From NCBI RefSeq assembly GCF_000346465.2, contig NC_034013.1, forward strand, positions 15,317,757-15,381,756: a stretch of 64,000 nt of DNA, given 5' to 3'. The stretch is from Prunus persica (taxonomy: Eukaryota > Streptophyta > Magnoliopsida > Rosales > Rosaceae). A model generated the notes under the pieces. That model searched no databases. It worked only from the letters and a program-made list of their open reading frames with translations, and had not been told where the DNA came from. Position numbers and translations under genes: made by a program. This document shows positions 11,863-24,923 of this stretch, in pieces (positions within the stretch are counted from its first letter, which is position 1; each line of letters begins with the position of its first letter).

Positions 11863-14800
11863 CTAGTTTACAGCTTCAAAGAAAAGAACTTGTGGTTGCA
11901 AATGCCCTTTTTCACACATTGTAAGAACATCAGCCCAGCCACCAATCACCTAGACATCAGACACAAATTATAACAAAGGGCGAAAGAAGAGCAAAATAAG
12001 GCATTATTTTTACAATAGGAGGTGAATTTACCTTGACAGTTTTATCATCGTACATAATCCAGCATTCACGGTCATGACTATAGGCAAAGCAATGATAATG
12101 TTGACCATAGTAGCAAACCTGAAAGTAAACAATGGATATGAGGAAACAACAAATTAAGAATACCGGTATAAAGTTCTTGTCAAAGCTAATTCAATATGAG
12201 ATTCAAAAGTTATGCAGGGATAACAAAGGAGTGTTTTCAATCAGACAAGATTTTGGAGATATCACGAGATTCACAACTCCAAATAGAAAACAAATAAATA
12301 AAAACAGCCGCATAAACCTACGTTTATGGTTAAGAAAGTTAAGCCTTCAACCTTCAACCAAACTCAACTTTCCTATTTCACAATCAGAGGAAAAATCGCA
12401 ACAAAAGTTTGGGAAATAGAACGCTAATATATGCATGACAAGAACATTGAGGGTTATTAGTTAAATATGCATACCACAGAAACCAAGTTATGCGTGCTCT
12501 TTGGATCCAGGCCACGATAAAGAACACTGATATCTATCTCAGTATTAAGAGCTGCCAATGTTGCTGTTATATCATCAGCACTCTCGCATGTCTTCTGCCA
12601 ACCCAGAACTGCATGACCAAACATAAATATACATATATTAGTTTAAATGGAAATCCAATTTCCTCTTTACAAACATCTGAAGATTCTCCCCACAACTCTT
12701 CAAGTCACCTGTTGTGAATACATGTGGTGGGGTTGAGAGAATGTGATGGATATAGTTGAGCTTCCCACAGCCACCAGCCTCGGGATCACAGGCTAACTGA
12801 TGATTCATCTCCACAAGATTTAAAAGCTCGTCATAGGAGCTTTCTGCACACATAACCTGAATAGCAAAGAATGATAAAGAGAAATGGGAGCAATCAGTTA
12901 ACATGCCAAAAACAGTAATAAGTTGCTTAAACTAAAAAAATTTAACCATCAGGATCACGAAAGTTCCAAAGTGACACCTTCATTGTTCGGAGAGCACTTG
13001 CATTTATGTTATGGAAGAATGAAGTGTACTTGAGATGTCTGGACTCCAAACCACAATTGTAGCAATTCATTCGTTCAAAAATGTCCATGCCAAAGATGGA
13101 ATGCACTATACAAGCATTGTTTGAACAATCCCAAGACCCCGGACAACTACTCTCCACTGATTCAGCATCAGAAACACTTGAACCAGGTGTAAATGCCCGG
13201 TGAAGACACTCGAATATCACCACCAAAACTTCAGAAGCATCATTCATCTGAGCCTGTAAGTTTCTATTATATTAGTCCCAACTTTAAAAATAAAGATAAA
13301 TTTATGAGCCAGTGATGACTTCAGAATAAATATAAAAGTCGTTTGCGAGGCAAGGGATACAATCAAGTTCTCCAAAAATACCTCCTGGAAGAAATTACTT
13401 TCTGGATACAGGTTGCTTAAAGCTATTCTCAAAGAAGTAGGGGCAACTGCTTCTCTTCGCATATCTGCAGATGCATTGCTCAAGGCAGTGAAGATTTCAT
13501 ACAATGCACAGACAACACAAGGATCCCCCACATGCACATGCTCTGATGTTGATCTTCGTAGGAACTCATCTCGAAATAGTCTAATATGCCACAAGGACTG
13601 AAATGATAAAATAAAAATCAATGTCTCAATATCAGCAAGATGCTCAGGAAAAATGAAATACAACGACAACTGAACGAAGAACATAAATTAGACAGCGCGA
13701 ACCTGTATAATAACATTCAGAAAGCAGTTGTATTCACCAACTTCATTCTTTAAACCTGTACCAAATATATCGGTTTCACTCGCATTTTCATTTGTGATGT
13801 CATTATGTAAAACAGCACCACCATCTACTTCTGTAGATATCCTTTTAAGCATCCTCGAATTTGAGACTATGGGCAACTTCTGATGTTCTTGGAATGTGTC
13901 TGAGAAATGAATAAAAAGGTTAGGCATTTGCACATACTACATACATCATAGTAGCAAGTGCTCAGAGCCTCATTTATTGGGAAAAATGCATTAGTGAGAC
14001 GGCTAGTAGCAATACAATTTGGCAATCAGTCTCGTAACGTCTAGGCCACACTGCATTAAACGCTCATTTATTAAATAGATAAGACTAATGACTCAAATGG
14101 TCGATCACAGCATAGTCAAAGAGAAAAGACAGACCAGTGCCTATATAGACTGCATTTAGCGTATTTCTCAGTTCATGTTTATCACAGCATAGACAGACCA
14201 GTGCCTAAACTAGTCCAGAAGCCTGTCTATTAAGGCATAAATAACATAACAAAGAGAATTCCAAATAAATGAGAGAATAATTTTACCAAGGCTTTGGCGT
14301 ACGGCCTTTTTAAGGTCAGCTTGGAACCTTTCTTCATCATCTTCCTCTGCTCGTTGCTGTCTCAGTTCATTTGTTCCGTTGTCTGCCAAAACAGTATTAA
14401 CCGGTTTTCACTTGGCAAAAGTCATGGTCATATTAATTCCAAATTCCAAAAAATGGATGACACATGTAATGCACATCTTGTAGCAAAATGCCAACAAAGA
14501 ATGAGAGTAACATTGAAAAATAAAGATGGGTGTTCAAATAAAAGGGCATGAACTTCATGCTAATGAGACCATAGGAAGAATCATTAAGCATATATAAAAT
14601 TCTAAAGTTATAATAAACTACAAGAGAACACTTGGACAGGCAAGTAGAAAGAGATTACCAAGTAGAGATTCATACTACATAAGAAAAATCTTTTTGTAAA
14701 AGTATTACCAAAAATAATTTTCCATTTACTATAAATGAGATTATGAGCAGATAAAATTGCCCAGCCACCAAGCAAACAATGACAGCAACTAATGTCGACA

Positions 14801-17800
14801 CTGTCCATCATACTGCCAAAAGGAGCTTATCAAACGCTCTATGCTAAAATCAACACTTAAGTGCTTAGATCCAGCCAAATACACTCTTCTAGACCATCAT
14901 ATATTGAGTTTGACTAAAACAGCAGCTGGAATATTAACAATGGACGGAAAAAAATACACTTTCCCCACCCACCCCCAAAAAAAAAGCACCCAAACACCAT
15001 TTATATTATTCAAACAAAAATGCTCATGGAGGATGTGTAAACTTACTGCTGTCTGCAAGGAGACTGTCATGTGACCTACTTTGTTCTCTCAAGTGACCCT
15101 CAACAGTTGATCTCCCAACGTCAACATTTTCCTTTTCAGTTGACAGGGCTTGAGACTTTCCATCAGGCACCTTTGTGGAACTCCTCTGCCTTCGATTTTT
15201 CCTTCCTGTTCTTCGATCAGAAGGGAAATAACCATCCTCCTCTAGAATTCCTCCATTAGGTAGCCCTGTTCAATAAGATACGCAATGAAAACATCTCCTA
15301 TTATTAAATTAACCCCAGCCTCATCCAAGGAATCCTATACCAACCTTGGTTAACTTTAGCTTGATGTGCACCACTAATCATTTGAGCACCAACAATAGAA
15401 GATTTTACTGGCACTGGAGAACCATTTGCCATCTTAACAGGAATGCCTTCTACATTGTTGGGGAACCCAGTCTTCTGTGCCAATTGCTCCTGGAAAGTAC
15501 ACTTTCATGAAGTTTATTACTTTTATAAATATCCTCTAAATTAGACAGCATGGAATTCCTCTTCAAATATCTTCAGTATCCAGTTTGATGTACAAAATAT
15601 TGATGGAAATAAATCTAGAGAGAAGAAAACACATACGAACAGGCACACCCTAACAGTGATTACCTGCATAGAAAGCTTAAATCGCTCATGCACATCTTCA
15701 TTAGCACAAGGCGCCAATTTAACATCATGGGTCCCCTCTGCCACCTTCTCTGCATGCATTTGAGTAGATTTCTTACTTTGCTCAGCAAGGTGCTTCTGCT
15801 TAGCTTCCTTCTCAATTTGTCTTTGATATTCTAAAGTTTCTTCAAGCTTTCTTTCCTCTGCTTCAAGTTCAATTCTTCGTTTAGATTCCTCTTCCAGTTG
15901 TTTCAAGTCATTGCCATTCACAGAAACAATAATCTCAGAATCCAGAAGGTCACCATCAGATGCAACTGGAAACGAACTGCACCAAGAAACACATCAAATG
16001 TACATTAGAAATAAACTATACCCAGCGTAAGCAATCATAACGAATGGATAGCTTTATAGGATAGAGTCAACATGTGTGCATATTAGGAGAAAGGAGACTT
16101 ACAGTTCAGAAGTCTCATCGTGATGCATGTACTCGTCCGAAACACCATTAACCTGCAGATGTGAAAAAAGAAGGTTGGATATCAGGATATCCTAATGAAT
16201 TTGTAACCTATATATTGACCACTACAAAGAAAACGACAATCAGAAAACACAATTAAAACCTTAGAATCTTTTGCTTTCCTACACTCCTTGTTCTTCTTCT
16301 TATCCTTGGTTTTCTCCTGCGTATGTCTCAAACTATCATTTCCTCCTCTGACAGCTTTCTTAGAATCAAGTGCAAGTTCTGCCAAAAATGCTTCTCTTGC
16401 AGCATCAGACTTTTCTGTGGCATCTCTCTCAGCCAGATCCTCCAAATGTGCCTATAGGAAGAGAAAAACAAGAATACATACAGTTAAATTCAGAAACACT
16501 AAATGTGGCACAAAAATTCAACTTGTTTAATATATACCCGCAGGTATGACTTCACTAGAGGCAACAGTATCGACCGATAATCATGAGCAGAAACAGGTTC
16601 AAGCTTAATTTCTAATTGCTGCATTCCAGTAACATTTCGCATAATCCTTGCATCTATTGTGCTAAGCTGCATGACAAAACAACTGAGGTAAAATGACAAC
16701 GATCTATATCATTATTTCAATCAAAAGGTAAGCCAATTTAGAATCTACCAACTGACCTCTACATATAACTGTTCTTTCTGTCTCTGGATTGCAACTTCTA
16801 CACAAGTGTCCACCTGATGCACATAATCCTTGGCTCTCCAATCATCATCTTCCCCAGATTCCAAGTCACATAACTGAGAAGTCACACCACCATAAGTTTC
16901 CTCATATCCGAACTGATTAATATTTAGGTGTTCAGATTCTTTTAAAACATTTGATATGGCATCTAACTCAATCCTACTGCTGAGGAACATCACATCATTC
17001 TCTCTCTCAAGAAGCTCTTCTCTTCTCTTCCTTAGAACAGATTCAAAGCTTCGATGGGAAAAGTCCGAGACATTTTCCCTCTTCTTACCTTCTTCAACAC
17101 AAAGATCTTCCACTGCCTGTAATGCTTCTTCATAGCTTAAATGCTCACATTTTCTCTCACAAAGTGACTGCAGGTGGTAAAACTCCTTTTCAAGCATCTG
17201 AAGGATTTCCATCCCTTGTTGTGTTTTCTCTTCTTTCGTACGTACCCATGATGTCAATTGTTCCCCACTAGTTGGACCTGCAAATATCCAGGACAGCAGA
17301 GCATCGGAATCAGGAAGAACCCAATTTCCATTACCAACAGCAGCAGAAGCAGCATCAGTGACAGTATGATGACCAGCACCACATGTACATTCAGATGACA
17401 AAAGACACTCATCCAAAAGGAGGCAGGATGCATCTCCGTTGAGAACAATCCTTTCTTTAATCTCCACACCCTGATTCGTGTTATTCACATCATCCATAGG
17501 ACTGCTACTTTTCTCAGAATATCTACCTAAACCACAAGCATGGGACAAGTCCTGCAAGAATTTGAGGATTTTCCTGAGTTGGTTAGCTCCTAAAAAGCAA
17601 ATGCACATAGGTGTTTGCTCCACACCATGGTTAAGAAGCTGAGAACCAGAAGCCTGGAGCTCATCCATTGTAAATTGTATCACCCTGTTAAGATGGCTTG
17701 CAGCAAGATACTTGTGCCTGATAAGCACCTCAAATGAGGCATGAATTCTTTCAAGTAGCTTTGTGCGCTCCGAATCATCAGATATTGGCCAACCATTAGC

Positions 17801-19423
17801 AATAGAAGAATAAGCAATCAACCCATTGTCCTCACATTCTCCAAACTCAACATTGGCAATTTTCTCTTGGTTATTGCCCTCAATAGTACAGTCACTAGGA
17901 CTGTCTCCCAGAACTTCCTTCTCAGGTGAAGAATCCCACGCATCTTTGAAGCACTCATCACAGTCCTTGGTATGAATCCCCGAGTAGAAATCCTCAACAA
18001 CCTCAGGGTCCTTGCATTTTCTTTGATCCCTAAGCATTCCAACTGCGGCCGACACATCCAATGGTTTCCAAGAACAATTAAGCAGCATCTCAATCCATTC
18101 ATTGTCAACATTTTGAGGCAAAACTGACTGCATTTTCGGCATAAGATTTCCCATATGCTCTTGCACAACATGGTGCATATGGGACTCGGAATCCACGAAC
18201 TTCTCATTACATCTACAACAAACCCAGAACTTCCAACTCCTATTACTCTCCGCAAATGCCAATGCTTCGGATAAAACCTCATTTGCCAAACCATCCTTAG
18301 ACGAACTAAACTTTGCCTTAAGATCACTAACTCTAATCCTAAGTAACTCTTTCTTCATATCAATACTCATTGATTTCCAATACGACCTAACCCAATCTTT
18401 CCTCTCCGCAGAGGACCCATTTTTCCTCAAATTCCCAAACTTCCTTCGCTCACTACCTCTCTGGCTAGACCCGGAGGACGAATCCAATCCCCTATCACTC
18501 TTCTCACCATCATTCCCCAATTGGGGCACCTCAGACTTCTGCTGCAAAAGCCTCGCAGCTGCTACACGAACTTCAATCTCTTTCCTTCTCTCCTCCGGCG
18601 TCTTGGTCGCCTTTTTAATCTCATTTGGCCGCCTGGTTTGCACCAACCTCACCTCCATTGGGTCCTCAGTGACCCTCCGAATTGGAATTAACCGAAACTT
18701 CTCTTCCCCGTTGCCCAAATTCTTCATCCAAGTCGAGATTGAGGCGATATTCGACTTCTGAATCAGCTGCCTTAGCTCATTATGCACGTGCCCAATCCGT
18801 GCCTCCGTCGTCGATATCTTCTGCTGGCTCTCCTCCTGCAAACTCTCCTTCGCAGGATCGACGGGCTTCTCGATCGCCAGCGCTCGCTCGCACTCGGTCA
18901 CCACTTCCTCATACTCTTTCCCGTCGTTGGCGGCCTCGTAGAGCAAATTGGCGTAGAAGTGCGAGAACTCGATCGAGTTCGGCGACAGCTCAACGGCTCT
19001 GCGCGCGGAGTCGATCGCGTTCCTCAAATGCCGCTGCTTCGCATTGGGGTCGTCGATAATCGCAGCGACCTTGACGCCCACAGTGCCCTGGACTCGGTGA
19101 ATCAGAGCCGAGTGAGCCGAGTTCTCGTAGCGCTGGCACGACTCCTTCATGAGCCGCAAGGCCTTGGTGTGGTTCCCGCGCCGCAGAGCCGTAAGGGCCC
19201 GCTCGCATTCGAGCTTTGCCGCCGAGTAAGACGAGCCGTCCGATTCGATCGGCGGCGAGGATTCGATCTTAATCGATAGGGCATCATTCGAGTCGGCTTC
19301 GACCAGAGCGAGAGTAGTATCGGCTGGGACCGAAACGACTGCGTCTCCCTCCCCCGCTAGTGGCTTCACCGCCGCCGGCGACTGTTTGGGTCGCGGAGCC
19401 GCGTTTCGCTTCTTATGCCCCAT
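11863..19423 (-). CDS. DUF627-DUF629-USP (ubiquitin carboxyl-terminal hydrolase-related) protein
   Basis: Fifteen minus-strand exons join in frame: 19423-16757, 16666-16538, 16451-16260, 16152-16103, 15976-15664, 15489-15345, 15265-15047, 14382-14287, 13899-13703, 13597-13382, 13253-12978, 12856-12709, 12608-12475, 12118-12032 and 11949-11863. The product has 1651 residues. Exon 1 alone encodes 889, with a TPR-like DUF627 (about 65-220), a C2H2-like motif ([10 protein letters not shown], then HMHHVVQEH) in the DUF629 part, and a long acidic region. Charged coiled-coil follows ([20 protein letters not shown]). The C-terminus is a USP/C19 fold. The Cys box is [18 protein letters not shown] with Cys1329, the His box has GQHYHCFAY with His1601, and Asp1618/Asp1619 follow ([10 protein letters not shown]). 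The family is usually annotated as USP-related or inactive and resembles At3g47890/At3g47910. All three catalytic-type residues appear to be present, so activity is open. Confidence 0.9.
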
Positions 19424-19779
19424 ATATCAACTCTCTATCAATCCAACTCACATGCATATATATGAAATTTTATGTATATTATCTTTATGTCTATCATATA
19501 TATGTGTGTGTACGTATAGAGGGAGAAAGTTTTAGAGAGAGAAAGAGGGAGAGGGATACTTACTGGGGGAACGATGTTGGGGGTATAATTGGAATTTTAC
19601 AAGGGCACGGAGGCGATTAGTGATCGGAGGAGATATCCAGAGGGGTGGAGAGGGAGAGAGAAAGAGAGACAGACAGACACACTACCTAATACTACTAGTA
19701 CCAGTGCCCATGGAACAGGGTCTTGAGGTGTTTGACGAGGAATTAAATAATTAAGCTAAAACGCACATTAAGGTTTAAG

Positions 19780-19975
19780 GCTGGTTTGAGAGTGATTCTG
19801 AATAGGTTAGAATTACTTTTAAAAGAAGTATTTCACGTGTGATTTTTCAAAAAATCACTAAAATTTAGTGATTCTAGAGAGAAGCACCTCCAATGCGTTT
19901 TTTTATAAAATCACTTAAAAAGTGATTATTTAAAAAAGTGATTATTAGCTTATCCAAAATCACTCCCTAACGAAT
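19780..19975. repeat. Short MITE-like element with imperfect terminal repeats
   Basis: The left end ggtttgagagtgatt and the right end aatcactccctaacg are imperfect inverted repeats, and the interior contains many copies of aatcact/agtgatt. The size of about 195 bases fits a MITE. Boundaries are approximate and I did not find a target-site duplication. Confidence 0.4.
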
Positions 19976-20048
19976 CATTAATCAAATACTTGAAAATGTT
20001 TTTAATTAAGGTTTTTTGGTTTTAGATTGTGTTTTTAATTGCGTTAAG

Positions 20049-20344
20049 GCCAGTTTGACATTGTTGTGCTTTTGGTAAACTTTTTGTTAAAAGTGTTGTT
20101 GTTACTAATTCCCGCATAATCAAAAAATGATTACCGCATAATCATTAAACTCAGCGCCTCTTCGAAAATGATTCTTGCACAATCAGAAAATGAAAGCACC
20201 TCATTAGTTGCTTTCATTTATAGCTTTCTCCCACAACAATTTTTAATAATAAGTGATTTTCTCATAGTTTACCAAATGGGCCGGGATTCCCAATTTTTTT
20301 TTTTTAAATCACTTATTTCCCCAAATAATCAATGACAAATGGGC
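20049..20344. repeat. MITE-like element, copy 1 of a tandem pair
   Basis: The left end gccagtttgacattg and the right end caatgacaaatgggc are imperfect inverted repeats. The interior (cccgcataatc, ctcattagttgctttc, aagtgattttctcatagttta) is repeated in the following element at 20348-20705 with many substitutions. Confidence 0.6.
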
Positions 20345-20347
20345 ACT

Positions 20348-20705
20348 TCCAGTTTGGCATTAATGTGCTGTGAAAATAATCACTATCAGATTTGTTGTGA
20401 GAGAAATCAGCTGTGACAGAAAGAAGTTTGGCGTTTGGTAAATTTTTTGTTATAAGTGTTGTTGGTACTGATTCCCGCATAATTAGAAAATGATTGCCGC
20501 ATAATCATTAAACCCAACCTCTCTTCAAAACTGATTCCTGCATAATCAGAAAATGAAAGCACATCATTAGTTGCTTTCTCTTATAGCTTTCTCTCATAAC
20601 AATTTTTAACAATAAGTGATTTTCTCATAGTTTAACAAACGGGCTGGGCTTTCTAAAAAATTTTAAAAATTATTATCACCCCACATAAGCAATGTCAAAC
20701 AAGCA
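20348..20705. repeat. MITE-like element, copy 2 of a tandem pair
   Basis: This element starts ccagtttggcattaatgtgc and ends gcaatgtcaaacaagc, which are imperfect inverted repeats. Its interior matches copy 1 over roughly 220 bases (about 20430-20650 against 20065-20286). It carries an additional segment of about 60 bases near its left end (ataatcactatcag and following). Confidence 0.6.
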
Positions 20706-21254
20706 CTTAGTGGGTTGATAAAGAAAATAAAATTAAGTTAGTAGTCTATGGTTTTCTTTGAGAAGGATTTTCCTTTTTTGAAAAGAAAAGTTTTACTTTC
20801 TCCAAGAAAATAAAAGATATGCAATAATTGACAACAACAAAAATAGTGGAATTTGATTTTTGGTTTTCCTTTTTGTTGCATCAGAATCTTCCCGAGTTTG
20901 AGGTCGTTGAGGATTTGAATTTCAAAGATAAATCAATTCACAACTGATATTGTTGTGAATTCATGATCAAAGTATGATTCTGATTTTTAAAATAAAAAAT
21001 GGTGAGAAATAAAAATTTTGATTAACAAGTATTTCTCTTTTGTTGAAAGAAGTATCATCTTCAAATCTTCAACCTACCTTTTTTTTTTTAATATCACCAT
21101 TTTTCTTTTGGGTTAAAAGTAAATTAATGGAATGTGATTACTTATTTTAAGAATATAAGCCCAAAAAGAAACAAAGAAAACAAAAAATAAAAAATTTAGC
21201 CTCAATCTTATTAGAATAATGTACACTTCTTTTTTTTTTCTTTTCATAAGTTGA

Positions 21255-21330
21255 TATTTTAAATTACTCTAATTTATGAGGAAAGTGATTCGAACTCAAA
21301 TTAGAAGAAACAGACACACTATCCTAATTA
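21255..21330 (-). repeat. Inverted SINE-like fragment
   Basis: Read on the minus strand, this has a box-B-like gagttcgaatcactttcc followed by ataaattagagtaattt. That matches the tail seen at 10866-10938. Only the 3' half of such an element is visible. Confidence 0.35.
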
Positions 21331-22310
21331 AAAAACATTTGCGGACTATATCCGGAGGGGAAAAAAAAAAAAAAAAAAAAATTGAAGATACAGAGTTTGC
21401 TTTATATGGAGCAACATGATCTATAACAACAAGGTAGACAGGTTAACAAAGAAAGCAGTTATAAGAGTAGAGAGCCAGAGACTGCAACAACCAGCTGAAA
21501 TAATTCCCCCTAATCCCAAAAGCTGATTCCGCTACATTATTATGTCATCTCCTAGTTGTTTGTTTTTCAGTTTACAGGTTTTACACCAATCAAATTGTAG
21601 TTCAATAAAAGCATGCACCAACCACAACATATAATTAAGATATTGCCAAGAAATGAAATGCACTTCGAGCCTTAAGCCCTGCAGAGATTCTCAACATTCA
21701 ACCCACCAATTTTTTTTATATTTTCTTTTCTTATTCTGACAGAATCAGCCACACCAACTTTGAGTCCAAAAAATAAAAAGAGAGAAAAGAAGCACACCAA
21801 CTTAATGGTCAATCTCAACTACCTACACTTCAAAAGTTGGGGGAATAATTCCACATTTTCAACTAATTTCTGTCTGTTGGATGGGCAGTTGTCTTTGGTG
21901 GAGTTGATGATGTAGAACAATAATAAAACACAACCCAGGATCTAGTCTTCTGTATGGATATTCAAAGCAAGACTATTATTTTGAAACCAAGAGGTAATAG
22001 ATGAATGATTAATGGCTTGCTGCAACTGAATATCACCAAGCCAAACCTGTCTATTTCTGCTAGCTCTGCTGTATATCCTGTTTTAAAACTTGAATAAAAT
22101 CCATAATCAGGGTTCTGCTACTGGTGAAAATAGAACTTATTCATTTATCTAGAAATAGCTGCACATGACATGAGAACAGCATAAATACATAGTCTTCAAA
22201 TACAGTCTTCATGATACATAGAGGCACTAATCAACACTAACTCTGCTCATCTTTCCCGCCGAGAAAGAACAAAAATCGTGCGGCAATGACAGAAAGGAAG
22301 CATTACCAAC

Positions 22311-24923
22311 TTACAATAAATGCATTCGCTCCACATAAGATTGGAGCAACCATTTATTAAGAGGCTCCCCACATCCTACAAAACACCCAGAATTGCCATT
22401 TTCAGTGAAGAATGGAAAGCTAAACATATTAAGTAGTTCTTCCACTGCCTGCCTCACCAAAGAAGATCCTGTCACCCTGCTCCGCCGGCCCCATCCAGTC
22501 ACAATATCAATTCGGCTTGGACAAATCCCAGATATTAGCATTTGTTGGCGAAACCAAGCAAGTGTCCTGGATAGCGCTGTCACGGCAGTACCATCAGACA
22601 TAACATGCAGGTTTATAAGCCAATAACATGAGCTTTTCTCTCTAATGGCATCCGGATAAACATTCTTTTGTGCAGCCACCTCCCAGACTGAACCAGCCTC
22701 CTCCTTTAGCCCTGACTTGTGAAGAAAATCCACTACTGCATCTACAAGCCCCCTCTTGCTTTCTCTATCCTCACTATGCATCAGATCCAAGAACCTGCTC
22801 ATGTGCTCTCGCACATTTTGACCATCAGGTCCCGCCGATGGCATAGACAGTAGGAATGTGTGTGCAGGATGGCCTGTAACTGCCATAAGCTCACAACAAA
22901 AGTCCATGTCATATGGTGACCGTGCTTCTGTGCAACAACTGAGAAGCAAGGTATATGTCTGCAGAGAAGGGTTCAGACCTAAACCCATCATGCTCTGTAG
23001 CAAGTTATAAGCATCAGACAGCTGGTGCACCCTAAGAAAAGCACTGAGCAGAGAATTGCAAGTAGGAACATTAGGCCGTAAACCCGCATGGAGCATTGCT
23101 TGATACCAATTCCAGGCTTTTCCGACGTTACCCGCCTTACCCCACAAATCTACCAAAAGACCATAAACAGGTTCATCAGGTACCCAGTTCTTCCGTTTCA
23201 TTTCACCAAAAATCGCCTCTGCTTCCTCAAGATACCCACAATGGCCAAGCACCTCCATTACTATGCTATAAGTTACTTTATCTGGTTCAAATCCAGCACC
23301 TTGCATGTCACGGTAGAGCTTTAAAGCAGTCTCATAATTCCTTGCTTTGGCCTGCAAAGCTATCATGATATTATACGTGACCAAATTAGGAACACAACCC
23401 TGATTAACCATCTCACAGAACAGACGGTGAGCAGCAGCTAAATGGCCAGCTTTTCCGAGACAGTTGATCATTACACTGTAAGTGAATGTGTCAGGAGAAA
23501 GACCAGCCTCTTGCATCCCATCATACAGTCGTAGAGCAACATCAAGAAACCCAGCTTTTGCATGGATGTCAATTAGTGTGCAGTACGTGACACGGTCAGG
23601 TTCACACCCTGCTTCTTGCATTTGGTTGAACACATTCATTGCTTCTTTCAAATAGTTTGCACGACCATAACTATGAATCAGCCGGTTATATGTCACAACA
23701 TTTGGCTGGCATCCTTCTTTCACCATCTGATTAAGCAATTTGTTAATGGCACCAAACTGCCTGGAACGACCAAGGATGCCAACCATGGTGGTATAAGTGT
23801 GCCCATCATGCTTGAATCCTGCCTGCCTCTTTAGCCAATAAAAAAAGCTCAGAGCAACAGAATGATCTTGAAGTTGCTTTAAGATTTGGTTTGCTTGATA
23901 TGCATCCATTGAACAGTTGAGATTTAAAAGAGCCGCCTCTGCAGCAGGACCCCATCTCATCTGTTGCAGTATGTGAGATACATTTTGAACAACATTCCCA
24001 GTATGCACAAACTGTCTGTTGATTGGAGTTATCCCTGTTGGCATTTTCATATCTCTTGTAGGTCTATTAAAACCTTTAGTGACACGACCCATACTCTCTG
24101 CATCAGAAGTCTGCACATTGGAACTGTAATTTGGAATGAAGTTGTTTGAATGCCCTTTTGATTTCCGTGGCATAGACCTTTTATCAAAAGTGTCAGAAGA
24201 TGCGGTGTGAGCCACCACTGAGTTTTCCTTCCTAGTGTATGGAACATGATTTAGACCTTTAACGAAACTGGGTTTCTCTCCTTTGCCCTTTGAACCATGA
24301 TTATTACTTGTATGCTTTGAAGCAGCTGCTGTCTCAGTAGATGGTTTTGGATGAACACTAATGAAATGCTCTCTTTTTATTTGTTTCACATGTGAGGGCT
24401 TGATACTGGAGAGGGGCCTCGTGGGATCAACCATACAGTTCTGTGGCAAGTTAAGCAATCCAAGCCCATCTGATAAAGGAAGCTTACCATTTACTATATC
24501 AGACAGAAAATTTACAGCTGCAACTCCAGCCCTAGCAAACTGGTCTACAACAAGAGGTGATGAGTGTACCGCATCCGTGCTACTAGAATAAGTTACAGTC
24601 GCTGATCTCCCAAAAGATCTTGGGGCAGTTGTAACCTGTTTAATATTAGTTGTGTGCTCAACACTCTCAGCTTTATGAGAACTTGCCACTTTTACTGCAT
24701 CTCCAGTGATGATGGTTCCTGCCCCTGCTGAAGGTTTGGATACCATGGTGGATGGAGTTTGGGCAAGTGGCCCTCCATTTCTTGTTTGCTGCCTTTGCGA
24801 AACACAAGTTTCATCTTCAGAGCAAGTGCATGAACTTCCTTCTGTTGCACTACATCGTGGCCCATTAAGGAAAAATGACCTTGCACTGCTTGAAAGATTA
24901 CTTATGTGCTTTGCTCGCAACAT
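22311..24923 (-). CDS. PPR-SMR protein (At1g18900/At1g74750 type)
   Basis: A single uninterrupted coding exon encodes 870 residues. The N-terminal 300 or so residues are low-complexity, Ser/Thr/Lys-rich and begin MLRAKHISNLSSSARSFF, which looks like an organelle presequence. Nine P-class 35-residue PPR motifs run from about 375 to 690 (for example VTYNRLIHSYGRANYLKEAM and VTYCTLIDIHAKAGFLDVAL). A C-terminal SMR domain at about 768-850 has INLHVMSDGTA and TGWGRRSRVTG. PPR-SMR proteins act on organellar RNA or DNA. The exact target cannot be read from sequence, and plastid versus mitochondrial location is uncertain. The start is the Met at 24923. A good 3' splice site (tttttgtgcag) sits just upstream at 24945, so the 5' UTR probably contains an intron. 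Confidence 0.93.
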   Translation of the reverse strand: MLRAKHISNLSSSARSFFLNGPRCSATEGSSCTCSEDETCVSQRQQTRNGGPLAQTPSTMVSKPSAGAGTIITGDAVKVASSHKAESVEHTTNIKQVTTAPRSFGRSATVTYSSSTDAVHSSPLVVDQFARAGVAAVNFLSDIVNGKLPLSDGLGLLNLPQNCMVDPTRPLSSIKPSHVKQIKREHFISVHPKPSTETAAASKHTSNNHGSKGKGEKPSFVKGLNHVPYTRKENSVVAHTASSDTFDKRSMPRKSKGHSNNFIPNYSSNVQTSDAESMGRVTKGFNRPTRDMKMPTGITPINRQFVHTGNVVQNVSHILQQMRWGPAAEAALLNLNCSMDAYQANQILKQLQDHSVALSFFYWLKRQAGFKHDGHTYTTMVGILGRSRQFGAINKLLNQMVKEGCQPNVVTYNRLIHSYGRANYLKEAMNVFNQMQEAGCEPDRVTYCTLIDIHAKAGFLDVALRLYDGMQEAGLSPDTFTYSVMINCLGKAGHLAAAHRLFCEMVNQGCVPNLVTYNIMIALQAKARNYETALKLYRDMQGAGFEPDKVTYSIVMEVLGHCGYLEEAEAIFGEMKRKNWVPDEPVYGLLVDLWGKAGNVGKAWNWYQAMLHAGLRPNVPTCNSLLSAFLRVHQLSDAYNLLQSMMGLGLNPSLQTYTLLLSCCTEARSPYDMDFCCELMAVTGHPAHTFLLSMPSAGPDGQNVREHMSRFLDLMHSEDRESKRGLVDAVVDFLHKSGLKEEAGSVWEVAAQKNVYPDAIREKSSCYWLINLHVMSDGTAVTALSRTLAWFRQQMLISGICPSRIDIVTGWGRRSRVTGSSLVRQAVEELLNMFSFPFFTENGNSGCFVGCGEPLNKWLLQSYVERMHLL

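Larger units (their letters stand above)
19424..22310. other. Intergenic region between USP-like and PPR genes, MITE-rich
   Basis: The two flanking genes are both on the minus strand. The side near 19424-19700 should be the 5' UTR and promoter of the USP-like gene and carries GA-rich tracts. The side near 21400-22310 should include the 3' UTR of the PPR gene. Between them are non-autonomous elements (19780-19975, 20049-20344, 20348-20705), an inverted SINE-like fragment (about 21255-21330) and a poly-A run (about 21361-21381). No further coding gene is supported. Confidence 0.55.
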
